From contig WARV01000016.1 in NCBI GenBank assembly GCA_013387205.1, forward strand, positions 1-34,857: DNA of 34,857 bases, given 5' to 3'. The notes under the pieces are model-generated. The model had not been told where the DNA came from, ran no database searches, and saw only the letters and a list, made by a program, of their open reading frames with translations. Every line of letters begins with the position of its first letter. Positions within the stretch are counted from its first letter, which is position 1. The stretch is from Patescibacteria group bacterium (GTDB lineage: Bacteria > Patescibacteriota > Doudnabacteria > UBA920). This document shows, piece after piece, positions 7,450 through 16,963 of the stretch. The translations under genes were made by a program, and so were the position numbers.

Positions 7450-10400
7450 ATGAAACCAAAATTTTCGTCCAAGAAAAATCGGGCGATACAAAAAAGTGCT
7501 GATAAAGCAACCAAACAAACTAAATTTATGGACAAAGTAAAAATTAAAAGGGTCAAGCGGGTAAAAAAACAAATCGGGAAAAAAGAAAAAGTCCTAGCCG
7601 GCTTTGGTTTGGGTTCCAGTTTGCTTGGCGGCGTGAGCGCGGTTGGCCAGCAGCAAAAGCAAACCCAGATTGTCGGCACCCAGCAGCAGGAACAGGGAAC
7701 CTCGACTTCCAAAATCCGCGAAAAGTTACGGAATATTTTCGGCGTGCCGGAAGCAAAGGCGAATGTGGCTGCAGAGGGTGATCCTTCGTCTGGCGGATCC
7801 GGTATCTCAAACGCCTCCACAGACAGCGGACTAACCCAGCAGCAGCAAAGCGATTTGCAGACTTTACAGGTTTGGAATACGGATAATGGGAGTAAGGTGG
7901 CTTATGTTGACGGGTTTGGCAATGTTACGGTTAATGCCGACGGTACGGCCGTGGATGGTAATGGTAATCCCATAGAGAACCAGCAGGTCATCAACGCCAT
8001 CAATAATACGCAAGCTGTAAATACGGATTCTGCTTCGGCATCCAATCCGACAGCTAATTACTCCGCCTCCGCCAATACGGCTTCAACCGGTACCGAATCA
8101 GCCAGTGGCGGTTACGATGAAGCTTTGGGTTATGCTACTGGTTCCAGAACTGGTTCCAACAGCGCCGCCGCTAATACTTCAGCGGCGGGAACCAGTGCGG
8201 CTTCCGCCGGCACTGCGTCGACCAACACAACCCCAACATCAGAAAATACAACTCCAACGGAAACTCCTGCCGAGACTTTCCAGGAAGGTCAAACCAGGGC
8301 CAATGCTCAGGGGCAGATTGAAGCTTATCATAATGGTGAATGGACCACACCCCAATCCGGTGACCAATTTACTGACGACAGCAGGATTAAGTATACCAAC
8401 ATTGGCAGCGTGAGCGGGCCGACTTGGATAGCGGATGCCGGACAGGAAAAAGTCAGTGATCAGGATGGCAAGGTATACATCAGTGACGGCCAAGGCGGCT
8501 GGACGTTAAAGGTTGAAACTCCAGCTACAACTCCTAATCCTGCGCCAATCGATCCAAATGCTCCGGCCGAAGGAACCAGTCGCAGCACCGAAGCGGGGAT
8601 AGAAGTTTATCATAATGGAGCATGGGGTTTCCCCCATATTAATGATATATTTACGGATGACAGCGGGATTAAACATACCATGTTCAGCACTGCAGGAGGA
8701 GCGCAACATTGGATTCCTTTGGCCGGACAGGAAAAAGTGGGGGATGACGGCCAGACTTATGTCTCCGACAGTAATGGCAGATGGGCACTTAAAACCGAAG
8801 CTGCGGCCAGTGCGCCAACCAGTTATGATGTTTGGCGTACCGAACAGGGCGTGGGCGCTTATTTTAATAGCGATCTGGGTTTTATTACCGTAACTCCGGC
8901 AGGCCAGGTGATTGACCAGAATGGTAATGATATTAGCTCTCAAGTTACAAACAATGCCGATTTGCAGGCTGCGGTAAATCAAATCCAACAAAAAAATCAA
9001 AGCAATGACGTACAAAACAAAGATTTTGCGCCAAGTACGACCATTTCCGGAGAGATCGCTGGCACCACTCAATGGCAGAATTTGACGCCGGAACAGCAGG
9101 TGGCTTTTGTAAATCAGTTTTCCAACGGACAAAATACGGGAAGTATCCCCAATTCTTTTTCATCGGACAGCGCCATTGCTTACGCGCTTAGCGTTGGCGG
9201 CGCCCAGCCCGGGGCCACAGTGAAAGTCGGAAATGTCACATATACTCTTGGAACGGATGGACAGTGGTCCGCTCCCGCCGAGCAGTCAACTCCCCAATAT
9301 ACTATTTATTTGCAGGAAGGCAGTAATGAAAACCAGAGGATTGCTACTCCAGCGCAGGGGGTTAATGTGACTTTCAACCGGACAACCGGAGTATATATGA
9401 TAAACGGGCTGCCCGTAACAACCGCGGATTTAGATGTACAATATCCCGGGCTTTCGAATGCCTTGCAGAGCCAAACTGTTATTGCCAATCCTGTCCAAGT
9501 GACTTTACAGAATATGGGTAATGCTGTTTACGATCCCAGTATGAATGATCAGTTAAAAACTTTGGCTGGCCAGATTAATGCCAGTAATTTGCCTCAAACT
9601 TTTTCACCCAACAGCGCGCTGGCGTACGCATCCAGGCAGCCCGGCGCGACCCTGACCAGCGATATCACCGTTGCCGGAGTGACTTATAAATTCGACGGAG
9701 CTAATTTTGTCAGGCAGGCTGCAACAACACCCACGGTCTTAATCCAAAATAACGACGGCAAGGAGGTTAGTAATACCAATCTCTTAAAAGTTGGAGATCA
9801 GGTTACTGTTAAATTGACCGGAACTCCAGGGTCGGTTGTTACAGTTTCCGTACCAGGCATGGGTACGGAAACTTTGGGGACCATAGGAACAGACGGGACT
9901 TTAACAATCACCAGAACTGTGCCAAGTAATGCCGTGGGCAGCTGGAATGAAACTTATTCGGTAGGCGGCCAGATCGTGGAAAAACAATTTTCGGTAGCAT
10001 CGGCTAACGCGGCGAATCCGCTGCTGAACCTCCCTAACTCCATTACTACATCCACTACGACCAATGGCGTTAAGGTTGATTTTACCATCAACAAAAGCAC
10101 GGACGGTAATTCCATTATGATACAATTCGTGGATCCCGCAACGAAGGAAGTGGTTACAAAAGTTGTTACCAATGCCCAGCAACTCAACGATTTAATAATG
10201 CAGTATTCTTCAAAGGGCGGAAGCTCTGCCGAGGCTGCGGCTGTGTTTGCCGGACTGTCTAATATTTCCAATAATTTTTCCAGTTTGACCGCCGGCACCA
10301 TACTTCCTATCACCGGTTCGGATATTACCGGCGGTGGCGTGTGGTCGGATTCCAGCGGCAACCGCAGCGTGTACGTTGGTTCATTAGGCGGACGGTTGTA

Positions 10401-12495
10401 TTATGATTCCGCCAGGCAACTGCTTATTTTGGATAAGGGCGACGGCAATCCGGTCGTGCTCACTAATAACAATGCTTACAACCAAACCAGAGTCAGTGAA
10501 TATACCAAAACTTTAACTGGTGCCGCTGTTACCAATAAAACCGAAGGAGACGGCTATGCTCCCGGGTACGATTTGCTGACCGAAGTTGGTCGCGTTAGAA
10601 ACGTAAACCAAATTCTGGATACCGGCGTCCAAGCAACTAACACCATCACCCAGGGTAAATATTATTCCTGGTCCGATGTAGGGTTGATTCCCGCTTACTC
10701 TGCTTCGGCCAATGCTTTTAAGATTACCTGGACTACCAATTCGTCCACCCATGCTCCGGAAGAAATTACCATAGAAACCAAGGACAGTAAAGGCAATACC
10801 GTAAACCGTACTTTTTACAGCCCGCAGGATATGATGTCGTTTTTGGACAGTACTTCAGGGGCTTTCCGCCAGGCGGACGGCTCTCAGGCGGATGCATTTG
10901 CTTCTTTGCCGGATGATGTAAAAGCTGTTTACACTGCCGCCAACGCAGCCAGGCTTTACATTGGCAATTTTCCTTCCATTCCCACTACGAACCAGCTTGT
11001 TTCTCCGCCGTCCAGCGTTTCCATAAAATTATTTAATAATGCTGTCGGCCAGGGCGTACAGACTGACTGGTGGACCACTCCCGGCCAGGCCCAGCAGGCT
11101 TTGGACGCATTTAAAAAATTATATCCCAATGCCACCATGGGGGATTGGATTAGCGGTTCCTGGCAAACCATCAACAACCCTTTTAATTGGGACTTTCAAA
11201 ATGATCCGCGAAGGCCGTTGACTATCCGTTACACCGACAGTTCCGGGCAGATGCATGAGGTACAGGCATCTTACATACTCAGCCAGATAAATTCCGCTTC
11301 CGGCCAGTTGAGCCAAGGCATTAATCTGTCCCAGCATAGTTCTGTCCCGAGCAATCCGGGAGCGGCGCCCGTGACTTCTTATAAAACTTCAGATACCATA
11401 TACCCTCAATTTATGAATGCGGCCAATTACGCCGGGTATTCATCCGCCTTGCCTTACGCTCAGACAGCTTCCAACCCGGGGACTGCTGGTACGAATACTT
11501 TTTCATCCCAGGTTCAAATTACTAATATTACTGCATATGATTCAAGCGGAAAGTTGGCCGGCGGCGTAATTGGGCCGAACTCCAAAATTGAAATCGGCGG
11601 GATGAAGCTGCAGGCTTATAGCAAATTTAAATTAGTCATCGGCCAAAAAGAATATGATTTTGCCAGGGCGGTGATAAGCGAAAATAAAGTCACATTGACT
11701 GTTCCGGATTTGAGCGGACAATTGCCGGCTGGAAGCGTTCAGGCCCAGGTGAAGATTATCAGCGATGTGGCAAATGTTGCCCAGGGAGTTATGCCGATGA
11801 AATACATGTACGTTATTCCTGCCAAAGCAGGCGATACTACAAGCACGACAGGAATAAAGCAAGATGTTGGTCCGGAATATGATATTGAAGAGAATTTTAG
11901 CGATGAGGATGCTGGTGCTGCTGGAGGCATGCAAGCGGTATCGTCAACCAGCTCTTCTGACCGGGACTTGATTATCCGGCTGCAAAAGGAAAACGCCGAC
12001 CTTCGGGCGCAATTGAACCAAGCCAAGTCGCAAAACAGCGGCGGAACGGTTTACATAAATAATTATTCTTCAGGAGGGTCTGGCGGGGGATCCGGGGGTT
12101 CTTCTGCAGGCTCAGGGACTGCCAGCAGCGGCTCAGGCGGGATAAGCGCTTACGGGTCTGCAAGCGGAATTGTTGAGAACCAAACGCCCGGCTTTACGCC
12201 AGAAGGATTGCCGAACACTTTGCGGCCAAGGGGTTTGGCTATGCCTGCCGGGTATTCGGCATCGTCAGGTTTAAGGATGCCGGAAAACTTTGAAGCAAAT
12301 AGCGTGCAGGATACAAGTCAAGTCAAAGGCGCGAATGTTTACACGGTAAAAAAAGGCGACACGCTTTGGTCAATCGCCAAAAAATATTACGGCGACGGCA
12401 CTAAATGGAGAAAGATTCTGGAAGCCAATACCAAGAAAGTCAAGAGCCCCAAAGCCTTAAAAGCCGGGACCGAGCTAAATATTCCATCTTTATAG
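7450..12495 (+). CDS. Giant (1681 aa) repeat-rich protein with C-terminal LysM domain and coiled coil
   Basis: C-terminal VYTVKKGDTLWSIAKKYYGDGTKWRKILEANTKKVKSPKALKAGTELNIP is a canonical LysM domain; coiled coil LIIRLQKENADLRAQLNQ; Gly/Ser linker; basic N-terminus with a hydrophobic stretch. Confidence 0.85.
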   Translation: MKPKFSSKKNRAIQKSADKATKQTKFMDKVKIKRVKRVKKQIGKKEKVLAGFGLGSSLLGGVSAVGQQQKQTQIVGTQQQEQGTSTSKIREKLRNIFGVPEAKANVAAEGDPSSGGSGISNASTDSGLTQQQQSDLQTLQVWNTDNGSKVAYVDGFGNVTVNADGTAVDGNGNPIENQQVINAINNTQAVNTDSASASNPTANYSASANTASTGTESASGGYDEALGYATGSRTGSNSAAANTSAAGTSAASAGTASTNTTPTSENTTPTETPAETFQEGQTRANAQGQIEAYHNGEWTTPQSGDQFTDDSRIKYTNIGSVSGPTWIADAGQEKVSDQDGKVYISDGQGGWTLKVETPATTPNPAPIDPNAPAEGTSRSTEAGIEVYHNGAWGFPHINDIFTDDSGIKHTMFSTAGGAQHWIPLAGQEKVGDDGQTYVSDSNGRWALKTEAAASAPTSYDVWRTEQGVGAYFNSDLGFITVTPAGQVIDQNGNDISSQVTNNADLQAAVNQIQQKNQSNDVQNKDFAPSTTISGEIAGTTQWQNLTPEQQVAFVNQFSNGQNTGSIPNSFSSDSAIAYALSVGGAQPGATVKVGNVTYTLGTDGQWSAPAEQSTPQYTIYLQEGSNENQRIATPAQGVNVTFNRTTGVYMINGLPVTTADLDVQYPGLSNALQSQTVIANPVQVTLQNMGNAVYDPSMNDQLKTLAGQINASNLPQTFSPNSALAYASRQPGATLTSDITVAGVTYKFDGANFVRQAATTPTVLIQNNDGKEVSNTNLLKVGDQVTVKLTGTPGSVVTVSVPGMGTETLGTIGTDGTLTITRTVPSNAVGSWNETYSVGGQIVEKQFSVASANAANPLLNLPNSITTSTTTNGVKVDFTINKSTDGNSIMIQFVDPATKEVVTKVVTNAQQLNDLIMQYSSKGGSSAEAAAVFAGLSNISNNFSSLTAGTILPITGSDITGGGVWSDSSGNRSVYVGSLGGRLYYDSARQLLILDKGDGNPVVLTNNNAYNQTRVSEYTKTLTGAAVTNKTEGDGYAPGYDLLTEVGRVRNVNQILDTGVQATNTITQGKYYSWSDVGLIPAYSASANAFKITWTTNSSTHAPEEITIETKDSKGNTVNRTFYSPQDMMSFLDSTSGAFRQADGSQADAFASLPDDVKAVYTAANAARLYIGNFPSIPTTNQLVSPPSSVSIKLFNNAVGQGVQTDWWTTPGQAQQALDAFKKLYPNATMGDWISGSWQTINNPFNWDFQNDPRRPLTIRYTDSSGQMHEVQASYILSQINSASGQLSQGINLSQHSSVPSNPGAAPVTSYKTSDTIYPQFMNAANYAGYSSALPYAQTASNPGTAGTNTFSSQVQITNITAYDSSGKLAGGVIGPNSKIEIGGMKLQAYSKFKLVIGQKEYDFARAVISENKVTLTVPDLSGQLPAGSVQAQVKIISDVANVAQGVMPMKYMYVIPAKAGDTTSTTGIKQDVGPEYDIEENFSDEDAGAAGGMQAVSSTSSSDRDLIIRLQKENADLRAQLNQAKSQNSGGTVYINNYSSGGSGGGSGGSSAGSGTASSGSGGISAYGSASGIVENQTPGFTPEGLPNTLRPRGLAMPAGYSASSGLRMPENFEANSVQDTSQVKGANVYTVKKGDTLWSIAKKYYGDGTKWRKILEANTKKVKSPKALKAGTELNIPSL

Positions 12496-12496
12496 G

Positions 12497-12658
12497 GAGG
12501 CTGTCTAAAAACTCCATTTGGGCTGCAATCGTGGAATTCCGGCCATTCGGTCAAAAAAATTTTTCCGCTTATCCTGCGGATAAGCATCAAAATTTATTTT
12601 GGCCGACTGTCTCGTAATTCCACAATTTCGCCTTCAAAGCGAGTTTTTAAACCGCCTC
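12497..12658. mobile_element. MITE-like non-coding element with 18-bp imperfect terminal inverted repeats
   Basis: GAGGCTGTCTAAAAACTC (12497-12514) vs GAGTTTTTAAACCGCCTC (12641-12658), 16/18 matching when inverted; subterminal GTGGAATT/AATTCCAC and central GCTTATCC-TGC-GGATAAGC hairpin. Confidence 0.65.
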
Positions 12659-12725
12659 AAAATAAATTTATAATCAAAAATAATTTTAACGACAAATTTT
12701 TGATAGTCGTAGAAAGGATAATTAC

Positions 12726-13544
12726 ATGACAGAACACGCGCATAAGGCAGAAGAGCACCATGAGTGCGCGCACAAAGCATGCATGGGCAAGCCAATGAGG
12801 ATTTTATCGGCCAGTATTCTTATTGGGGCAATTTTGGTTTCGGCAAGTATTTTTTACAACACGAAAATTTTACTGACCAAGGTTGACGGCTTATCGTTGT
12901 CATCCGGCACCCAGGCCGTAAACGATATTCAGCAAAACAACCAGGACAACAAGCAGGCAGCGCTGCCTCCCGATAACGGGGCGCCGGTTAAGGTCCAGGA
13001 CAGAAGTGACCAGCCGGTGATCGGCAACAGCAACGCCAAGCTGGCCTTGTATGAATTTTCCGACTTCCAGTGCCCGTATTGCGAAAAATTTTATAAAGAT
13101 ACTTTAAGCCAAATAAAGAAGAATTTTATTGATACCGGCAAAGTAAAATTGGTTTACAGGCACTTCCCGCTGCCGTTCCACCAGAACGCGCAAAAGGCAG
13201 CGGAAGCAGCCGAGTGCGCCAACCGCCAGGGCAAGTTCAGCCAGTATCACGATTTATTATTTAACAATTCCCAGCCTGACGGCAAGGGTTTGGCAATTGA
13301 GGATTTAAAAAAATACGCTGACCAGCTGGGATTGAACAAGGGGATTTTAGGCTTTAAGAAAGACCAGTTCAACCAGTGCTTGGATAATGGGGAAGCAGCG
13401 GCAACTGTAAAAAAAGATGCTGATGCCGCGTCGAGCGTCGGCATTAGCGGAACTCCAAGCTTTGTGTTGAACGGCAAAAAAATAGTCGGTGCCCAGCCTT
13501 ATTCGGTATTTGAGCAGGCTATTAATGATGCATTAAAGAAATAG
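12726..13544 (+). CDS. DsbA-like thiol:disulfide oxidoreductase (thioredoxin fold, CPYC), membrane anchored
   Basis: LYEFSDFQCPYCEKFYKDTLSQI, LVYRHFPLPFHQNAQKAAEAAECA, SVGISGTPSFVLNGKKIVGAQPYSVFEQ; N-terminal TM; AAGGA upstream of the ATG. Confidence 0.92.
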   Translation: MTEHAHKAEEHHECAHKACMGKPMRILSASILIGAILVSASIFYNTKILLTKVDGLSLSSGTQAVNDIQQNNQDNKQAALPPDNGAPVKVQDRSDQPVIGNSNAKLALYEFSDFQCPYCEKFYKDTLSQIKKNFIDTGKVKLVYRHFPLPFHQNAQKAAEAAECANRQGKFSQYHDLLFNNSQPDGKGLAIEDLKKYADQLGLNKGILGFKKDQFNQCLDNGEAAATVKKDADAASSVGISGTPSFVLNGKKIVGAQPYSVFEQAINDALKK

Positions 13545-13606
13545 GCCTCAAGATACCTGCCCTCTTAGCTAGGCTCTGGGAAACAAAAGATAATTTAGCC
13601 ATCCTT

Positions 13607-14113
13607 ATGAATACAAAAAAATGGATAATTGCCGTCATTGTGGTTATCCTGCTCTCCGCGGCAGGGATTTACCTTGCCAATAAAAAGCAGGCGCCTGCCC
13701 CGGCAAGCAATAATAACCCGATAAGCAATAACCGGCAGGTTAAGGAGAAATCCAATGGCACCGTGGTTACCTACAACGCAAAATTTACTTTGCCTAAAGG
13801 TTTTCCCGAGGCGTTTTACATAGAGCCAGATGCCCAGCCCTTAAAGACTTATTCCAAAGATGTGAACGGAATGAATGAGGTGCTTTATGAATATCTCAGC
13901 AAGAAAACCGTTGCCGATAATTACAAAGAATTTAAGGCCATCTTTGCCGCGCAGGGCTGGACGCTAGCTAATTCTATCCAGCCTGGAGCCGACAGCAAGT
14001 CAGCCCAGCTTTCCGCGACCAAGGGGAAAGATACGGCAATTGCCGCTTTGCAGGTTTTCCCCGGAAGTACGGGCAAAGTAGATGTGGTGCTGAAGTTCCG
14101 TTTTGCCAAATAA
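13607..14113 (+). CDS. Small N-terminally anchored extracytoplasmic protein (copy 1 of a local paralogous family)
   Basis: N-terminal TM; LPKGFPEAFYIEPDAQ..., KTVADNYKEFKAIFAAQGWTL resembles 19631..20284 and 25110..25601. Confidence 0.7.
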   Translation: MNTKKWIIAVIVVILLSAAGIYLANKKQAPAPASNNNPISNNRQVKEKSNGTVVTYNAKFTLPKGFPEAFYIEPDAQPLKTYSKDVNGMNEVLYEYLSKKTVADNYKEFKAIFAAQGWTLANSIQPGADSKSAQLSATKGKDTAIAALQVFPGSTGKVDVVLKFRFAK

Positions 14114-14136
14114 ATAAGTTGAAGATTGCTATTGCA

Positions 14137-14167
14137 AAAACCCCGCCTCTTTAAGAGGCGGGGTTTT
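14137..14167 (+). terminator. Rho-independent terminator AAAACCCCGCCTC-TTTAA-GAGGCGGGGTTTT
   Basis: GC-rich perfect stem followed by T tract, 24 nt after the stop. Confidence 0.9.
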
Positions 14168-14261
14168 CATGTTTAAAAATATTCGATTTTTTAGCTGGCG
14201 TTCCTGCAATCGCATATCGGTTATTTGTATTTTAAAATTCGTTTAAGATTTTTCATATAAA

Positions 14262-14289
14262 AAAGGACATCGCACGTGCGATGTCCTTT
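14262..14289 (-). terminator. Terminator of the minus-strand gene: 28-bp perfect palindrome AAAGGACATCGCACGTGCGATGTCCTTT
   Basis: Followed on the minus strand by TTTTTATATG; lies downstream of the 14357 stop. Confidence 0.85.
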
Positions 14290-14356
14290 GGTTTGTCTCT
14301 GGCCTTTGCCGGCCAAAGAAGAAGTTTTTGAGGAATACAGGAGCAGGGAAGTTTCC

Positions 14357-16135
14357 TCAATCAGTTCCCCCTTGCTCAACTTTTACTTTGTAGGAATTCG
14401 TCGCACCGGCGCACTCAATGGATAAATCCTGGTTTCCGGTTGGAGTGTCCGAGGGGACGAATATGTTTATCTGGGTCAGTCCGACATAGCCTGGTGCGGC
14501 TCCGGCATAGGCTATGGTTGCCGGTCTTCCTCCGATGCTGATTTTCGGCCAGAACTGCAGCAGCGGCAGAGGATAGACGCCGGCCGGCTTGCCGGTTACC
14601 TGGTTAGGGATGGTTTGGCCGAAGCCGTTGCCGTAAAGCGTGTAAAAATTGCCGGGCTTCAGGCTGGGCGAAACAGCGCCACTCCAGGGATCCTGGAAAA
14701 TCGGGATGCCGTTAAACTTAAACAGCGACGGATTGGCGATGGTCACCGGTCTGGCTATGGTAGTGGTTTTTTTGCCGTTTAAGTCTATCCAGCAAGAATA
14801 TTTGGTGCCGGGCAGCACTTCATAGAGGAACTGGAAGTTTACCTGTTTGGATGACACGTAATTCATAGGCAGGGCGGTCTGCTTGCCCTTATCATCCTGA
14901 CAGACGACTTTCAGTCCGCCTACTGAAGTTGGCAGGTCCGGAAGAACTGTTGGCTGTACGCCGGGAAATGATCCCAAATAGGTAACCCACATTCCAGGAG
15001 CCACTTGGCTGGACGCGATGTTTCTAAAATCCGCGCCGTCAACAAACATGCGGGTGAAAAGGTCGACTGGCTGGTCCCACATAATAATGCGGTCGGTTTG
15101 CCTGATCACGAAAGTGTTGAAACCGTCTCCGGGAACCACGAGCAGCTGCTTGTTGTCCCTGGAACCGTCAGGATTGTTAATAACCTCGCCTACCAGAGAT
15201 TTAGTCGGAAACCCCGAGTAGACAACGATAGCGCTGTTTTGCAGGACGTAGGCAAAGCTGCCGTCCGTGCCCATGAAAGTGAAATCCATGGGCTGAGTCA
15301 TAGGCAGGAAGCTGGCGGTCTTGTTTTGGATGTCAACCGCTACAATTCCCGTAACAGTATTGTCCGGACATTTGGACGAGCAGTTGTTGCCCCAGGCATA
15401 TGCAAAGCGCCCGTCCGGAGAAAACACCGGTTTTTTGGACGCAATGGGAATAGGGGCCATCCAGGTCACGGCGAGGTTTTCCACTATTGCCACGTGTCCG
15501 GTTTTGGCATAGTTTTGCGGCGGGTAGTCGTTGGACACCGCCACAAAAGTGCTGCCATCCACCGTGCTGATGTAGGGGACCGCGTCGCGCAGACTCCTAA
15601 CCGGAGAAATCGCCTTAAGATTGGGCGGTGTAATAACGCCGATTTTTTCCCTATCGTTAGGCAAAATTCCCGGGAAGCCATCAGTGACCGTTGAAGTCAT
15701 GTAGATTGCGCCCATGTTATCCACTGCGCAATCTCCGCCGCCGAAAATTCCCTGTGGCTGGATAGTCAGGTCGTGGTAAACGACAGCTCCGTCCCCGCTG
15801 ACCGTGGCCCACCGCATATAGTCGGATATTGACCCGCCAACATCCGTGCTTATCTGCAGCACGGTTCCGAGTTCGGGATGAAAGCATATCCCGACCGGAT
15901 TTTTCGCCTGGGATTGGCCGATTGGAACAGTCCAGACTGCCTGTTTGGTTTTAAGATCAATCTTGGTCAAGGCCTGGACAGATCCCACGTAGAGGTAGCC
16001 GTCAAGGCCAAGGCCCATTACGGAAGTGTTTGCCGGCACGGGGATGCTGGAAAAATTCTGGGAGTTTTGCGCCATGGCAATGGCTATTGCAAAAAACGCT
16101 ATTGCCAAAAGTTTAGCAAGAGTCTTTATCTGCAT
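14357..16135 (-). CDS. Secreted beta-propeller-like protein with C-terminal domain resembling TIGR03437 ('Solibacter' C-terminal domain)
   Basis: Signal peptide MQIKTLAKLLAIAFFAIAIAMAQ; C-terminal FYTLYGNGFGQT...WPKISIGGRPATIAYAGAAPGYVGLTQINIFVPSDTPTGNQDLSI; strong SD AAAGGAG. Confidence 0.78.
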   Translation of the reverse strand: MQIKTLAKLLAIAFFAIAIAMAQNSQNFSSIPVPANTSVMGLGLDGYLYVGSVQALTKIDLKTKQAVWTVPIGQSQAKNPVGICFHPELGTVLQISTDVGGSISDYMRWATVSGDGAVVYHDLTIQPQGIFGGGDCAVDNMGAIYMTSTVTDGFPGILPNDREKIGVITPPNLKAISPVRSLRDAVPYISTVDGSTFVAVSNDYPPQNYAKTGHVAIVENLAVTWMAPIPIASKKPVFSPDGRFAYAWGNNCSSKCPDNTVTGIVAVDIQNKTASFLPMTQPMDFTFMGTDGSFAYVLQNSAIVVYSGFPTKSLVGEVINNPDGSRDNKQLLVVPGDGFNTFVIRQTDRIIMWDQPVDLFTRMFVDGADFRNIASSQVAPGMWVTYLGSFPGVQPTVLPDLPTSVGGLKVVCQDDKGKQTALPMNYVSSKQVNFQFLYEVLPGTKYSCWIDLNGKKTTTIARPVTIANPSLFKFNGIPIFQDPWSGAVSPSLKPGNFYTLYGNGFGQTIPNQVTGKPAGVYPLPLLQFWPKISIGGRPATIAYAGAAPGYVGLTQINIFVPSDTPTGNQDLSIECAGATNSYKVKVEQGGTD

Positions 16136-16173
16136 AATCGCTCCTTTGGAAATGCAAGGTACAATGATTAACC

Positions 16174-16202
16174 AGCATACTTAATTTAAACAGATTTGTC
16201 AA
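16174..16202 (-). promoter_or_regulatory. Sigma70-like promoter TTGACA-N17-TATGCT for the beta-propeller gene
   Basis: On the minus strand TTGACA (16202-16197), 17-nt spacer, TATGCT (16179-16174), then SD and ATG. Confidence 0.7.
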
Positions 16203-16213
16203 TGTTGACAAAT
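16194..16213. promoter_or_regulatory. 20-bp palindrome ATTTGTCAA-TG-TTGACAAAT overlapping the -35 region (candidate operator)
   Basis: Perfect inverted repeat in the divergent intergenic region. Confidence 0.55.
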
Positions 16214-16256
16214 AAAATAATTAATGATTTAAATAATTTTTATTTTCCGATTTTTT

Positions 16257-16267
16257 TGTGGTATAAT
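16257..16267 (+). promoter_or_regulatory. Extended -10 promoter TGTGGTATAAT
   Basis: Same motif and same 40-nt TATAAT-to-ATG distance as at 231-241. Confidence 0.6.
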
Positions 16268-16301
16268 TAATTAAACGACAATTAAGATCTGAAACAAAAA
16301 T

Positions 16302-16952
16302 ATGGATTTGATGTTGCCGCCGGAGAGACAAAAACCGGAAGATAACAAAAATTCTAACCAGGGGATTAACAATCCAGTCCAAGCACAAAAGCGGGGTTTA
16401 TCGCGCCGCACAAAAATTATTGTCTGGTTGGCGGCATTTGTCGTGCTGGTCGCTGCGGGGTGGAGTGGTTATTACTATTGGCAAAAACAGGTAAAAAAAC
16501 AAAAAGCGGCAGATCAGCAAAAAAAATTAAAGAAGGTTTTGCCCAGCGTCAAAACCGACCAGTCAACTTTTGTTTCCAAAAGCAAGCTGGTAATGCCACC
16601 GGTTTCGGCTGTGGCATCCACGACTCCGGAAAACCTGCCTGAAGTTATGAAAAAAATTGCCGGTAGCCGTCTGGCTTCTGCATTATTAGTGGAAAAAATA
16701 ACTTACAAAGACGGCAGAACAGGATTTTTATTAAAATATGCGGACAATAATTCGCTGTTACAGGTTTTTTCTGCCACTACCAAATTGTTGGCATCCTATA
16801 AAGACTTGCAAATACTGTTTACCGGACTTGGTAATCATTTAAGCCTGATAGATTTTAAGCAGGCAAATGTTGATTTTCGCTTAACTCATGAACTGTATCC
16901 AAACAATACGGGCTACGTGATAATTCAGAGCTTGGCCTCTGCCAATAAATAA
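16302..16952 (+). CDS. Small N-terminally anchored extracytoplasmic protein of unknown function
   Basis: TM segment TKIIVWLAAFVVLVAAGWSGYYYW; precedes the giant Cys-rich gene by 11 nt. Confidence 0.65.
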   Translation: MDLMLPPERQKPEDNKNSNQGINNPVQAQKRGLSRRTKIIVWLAAFVVLVAAGWSGYYYWQKQVKKQKAADQQKKLKKVLPSVKTDQSTFVSKSKLVMPPVSAVASTTPENLPEVMKKIAGSRLASALLVEKITYKDGRTGFLLKYADNNSLLQVFSATTKLLASYKDLQILFTGLGNHLSLIDFKQANVDFRLTHELYPNNTGYVIIQSLASANK

Positions 16953-16963
16953 CCGCAAAATGA

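Noticed and set aside
15005-15694. 229-aa plus-strand ORF antisense to the beta-propeller gene
   Set aside because: Lies wholly within a well-supported minus-strand CDS; composition looks like a shadow ORF with no recognisable domain
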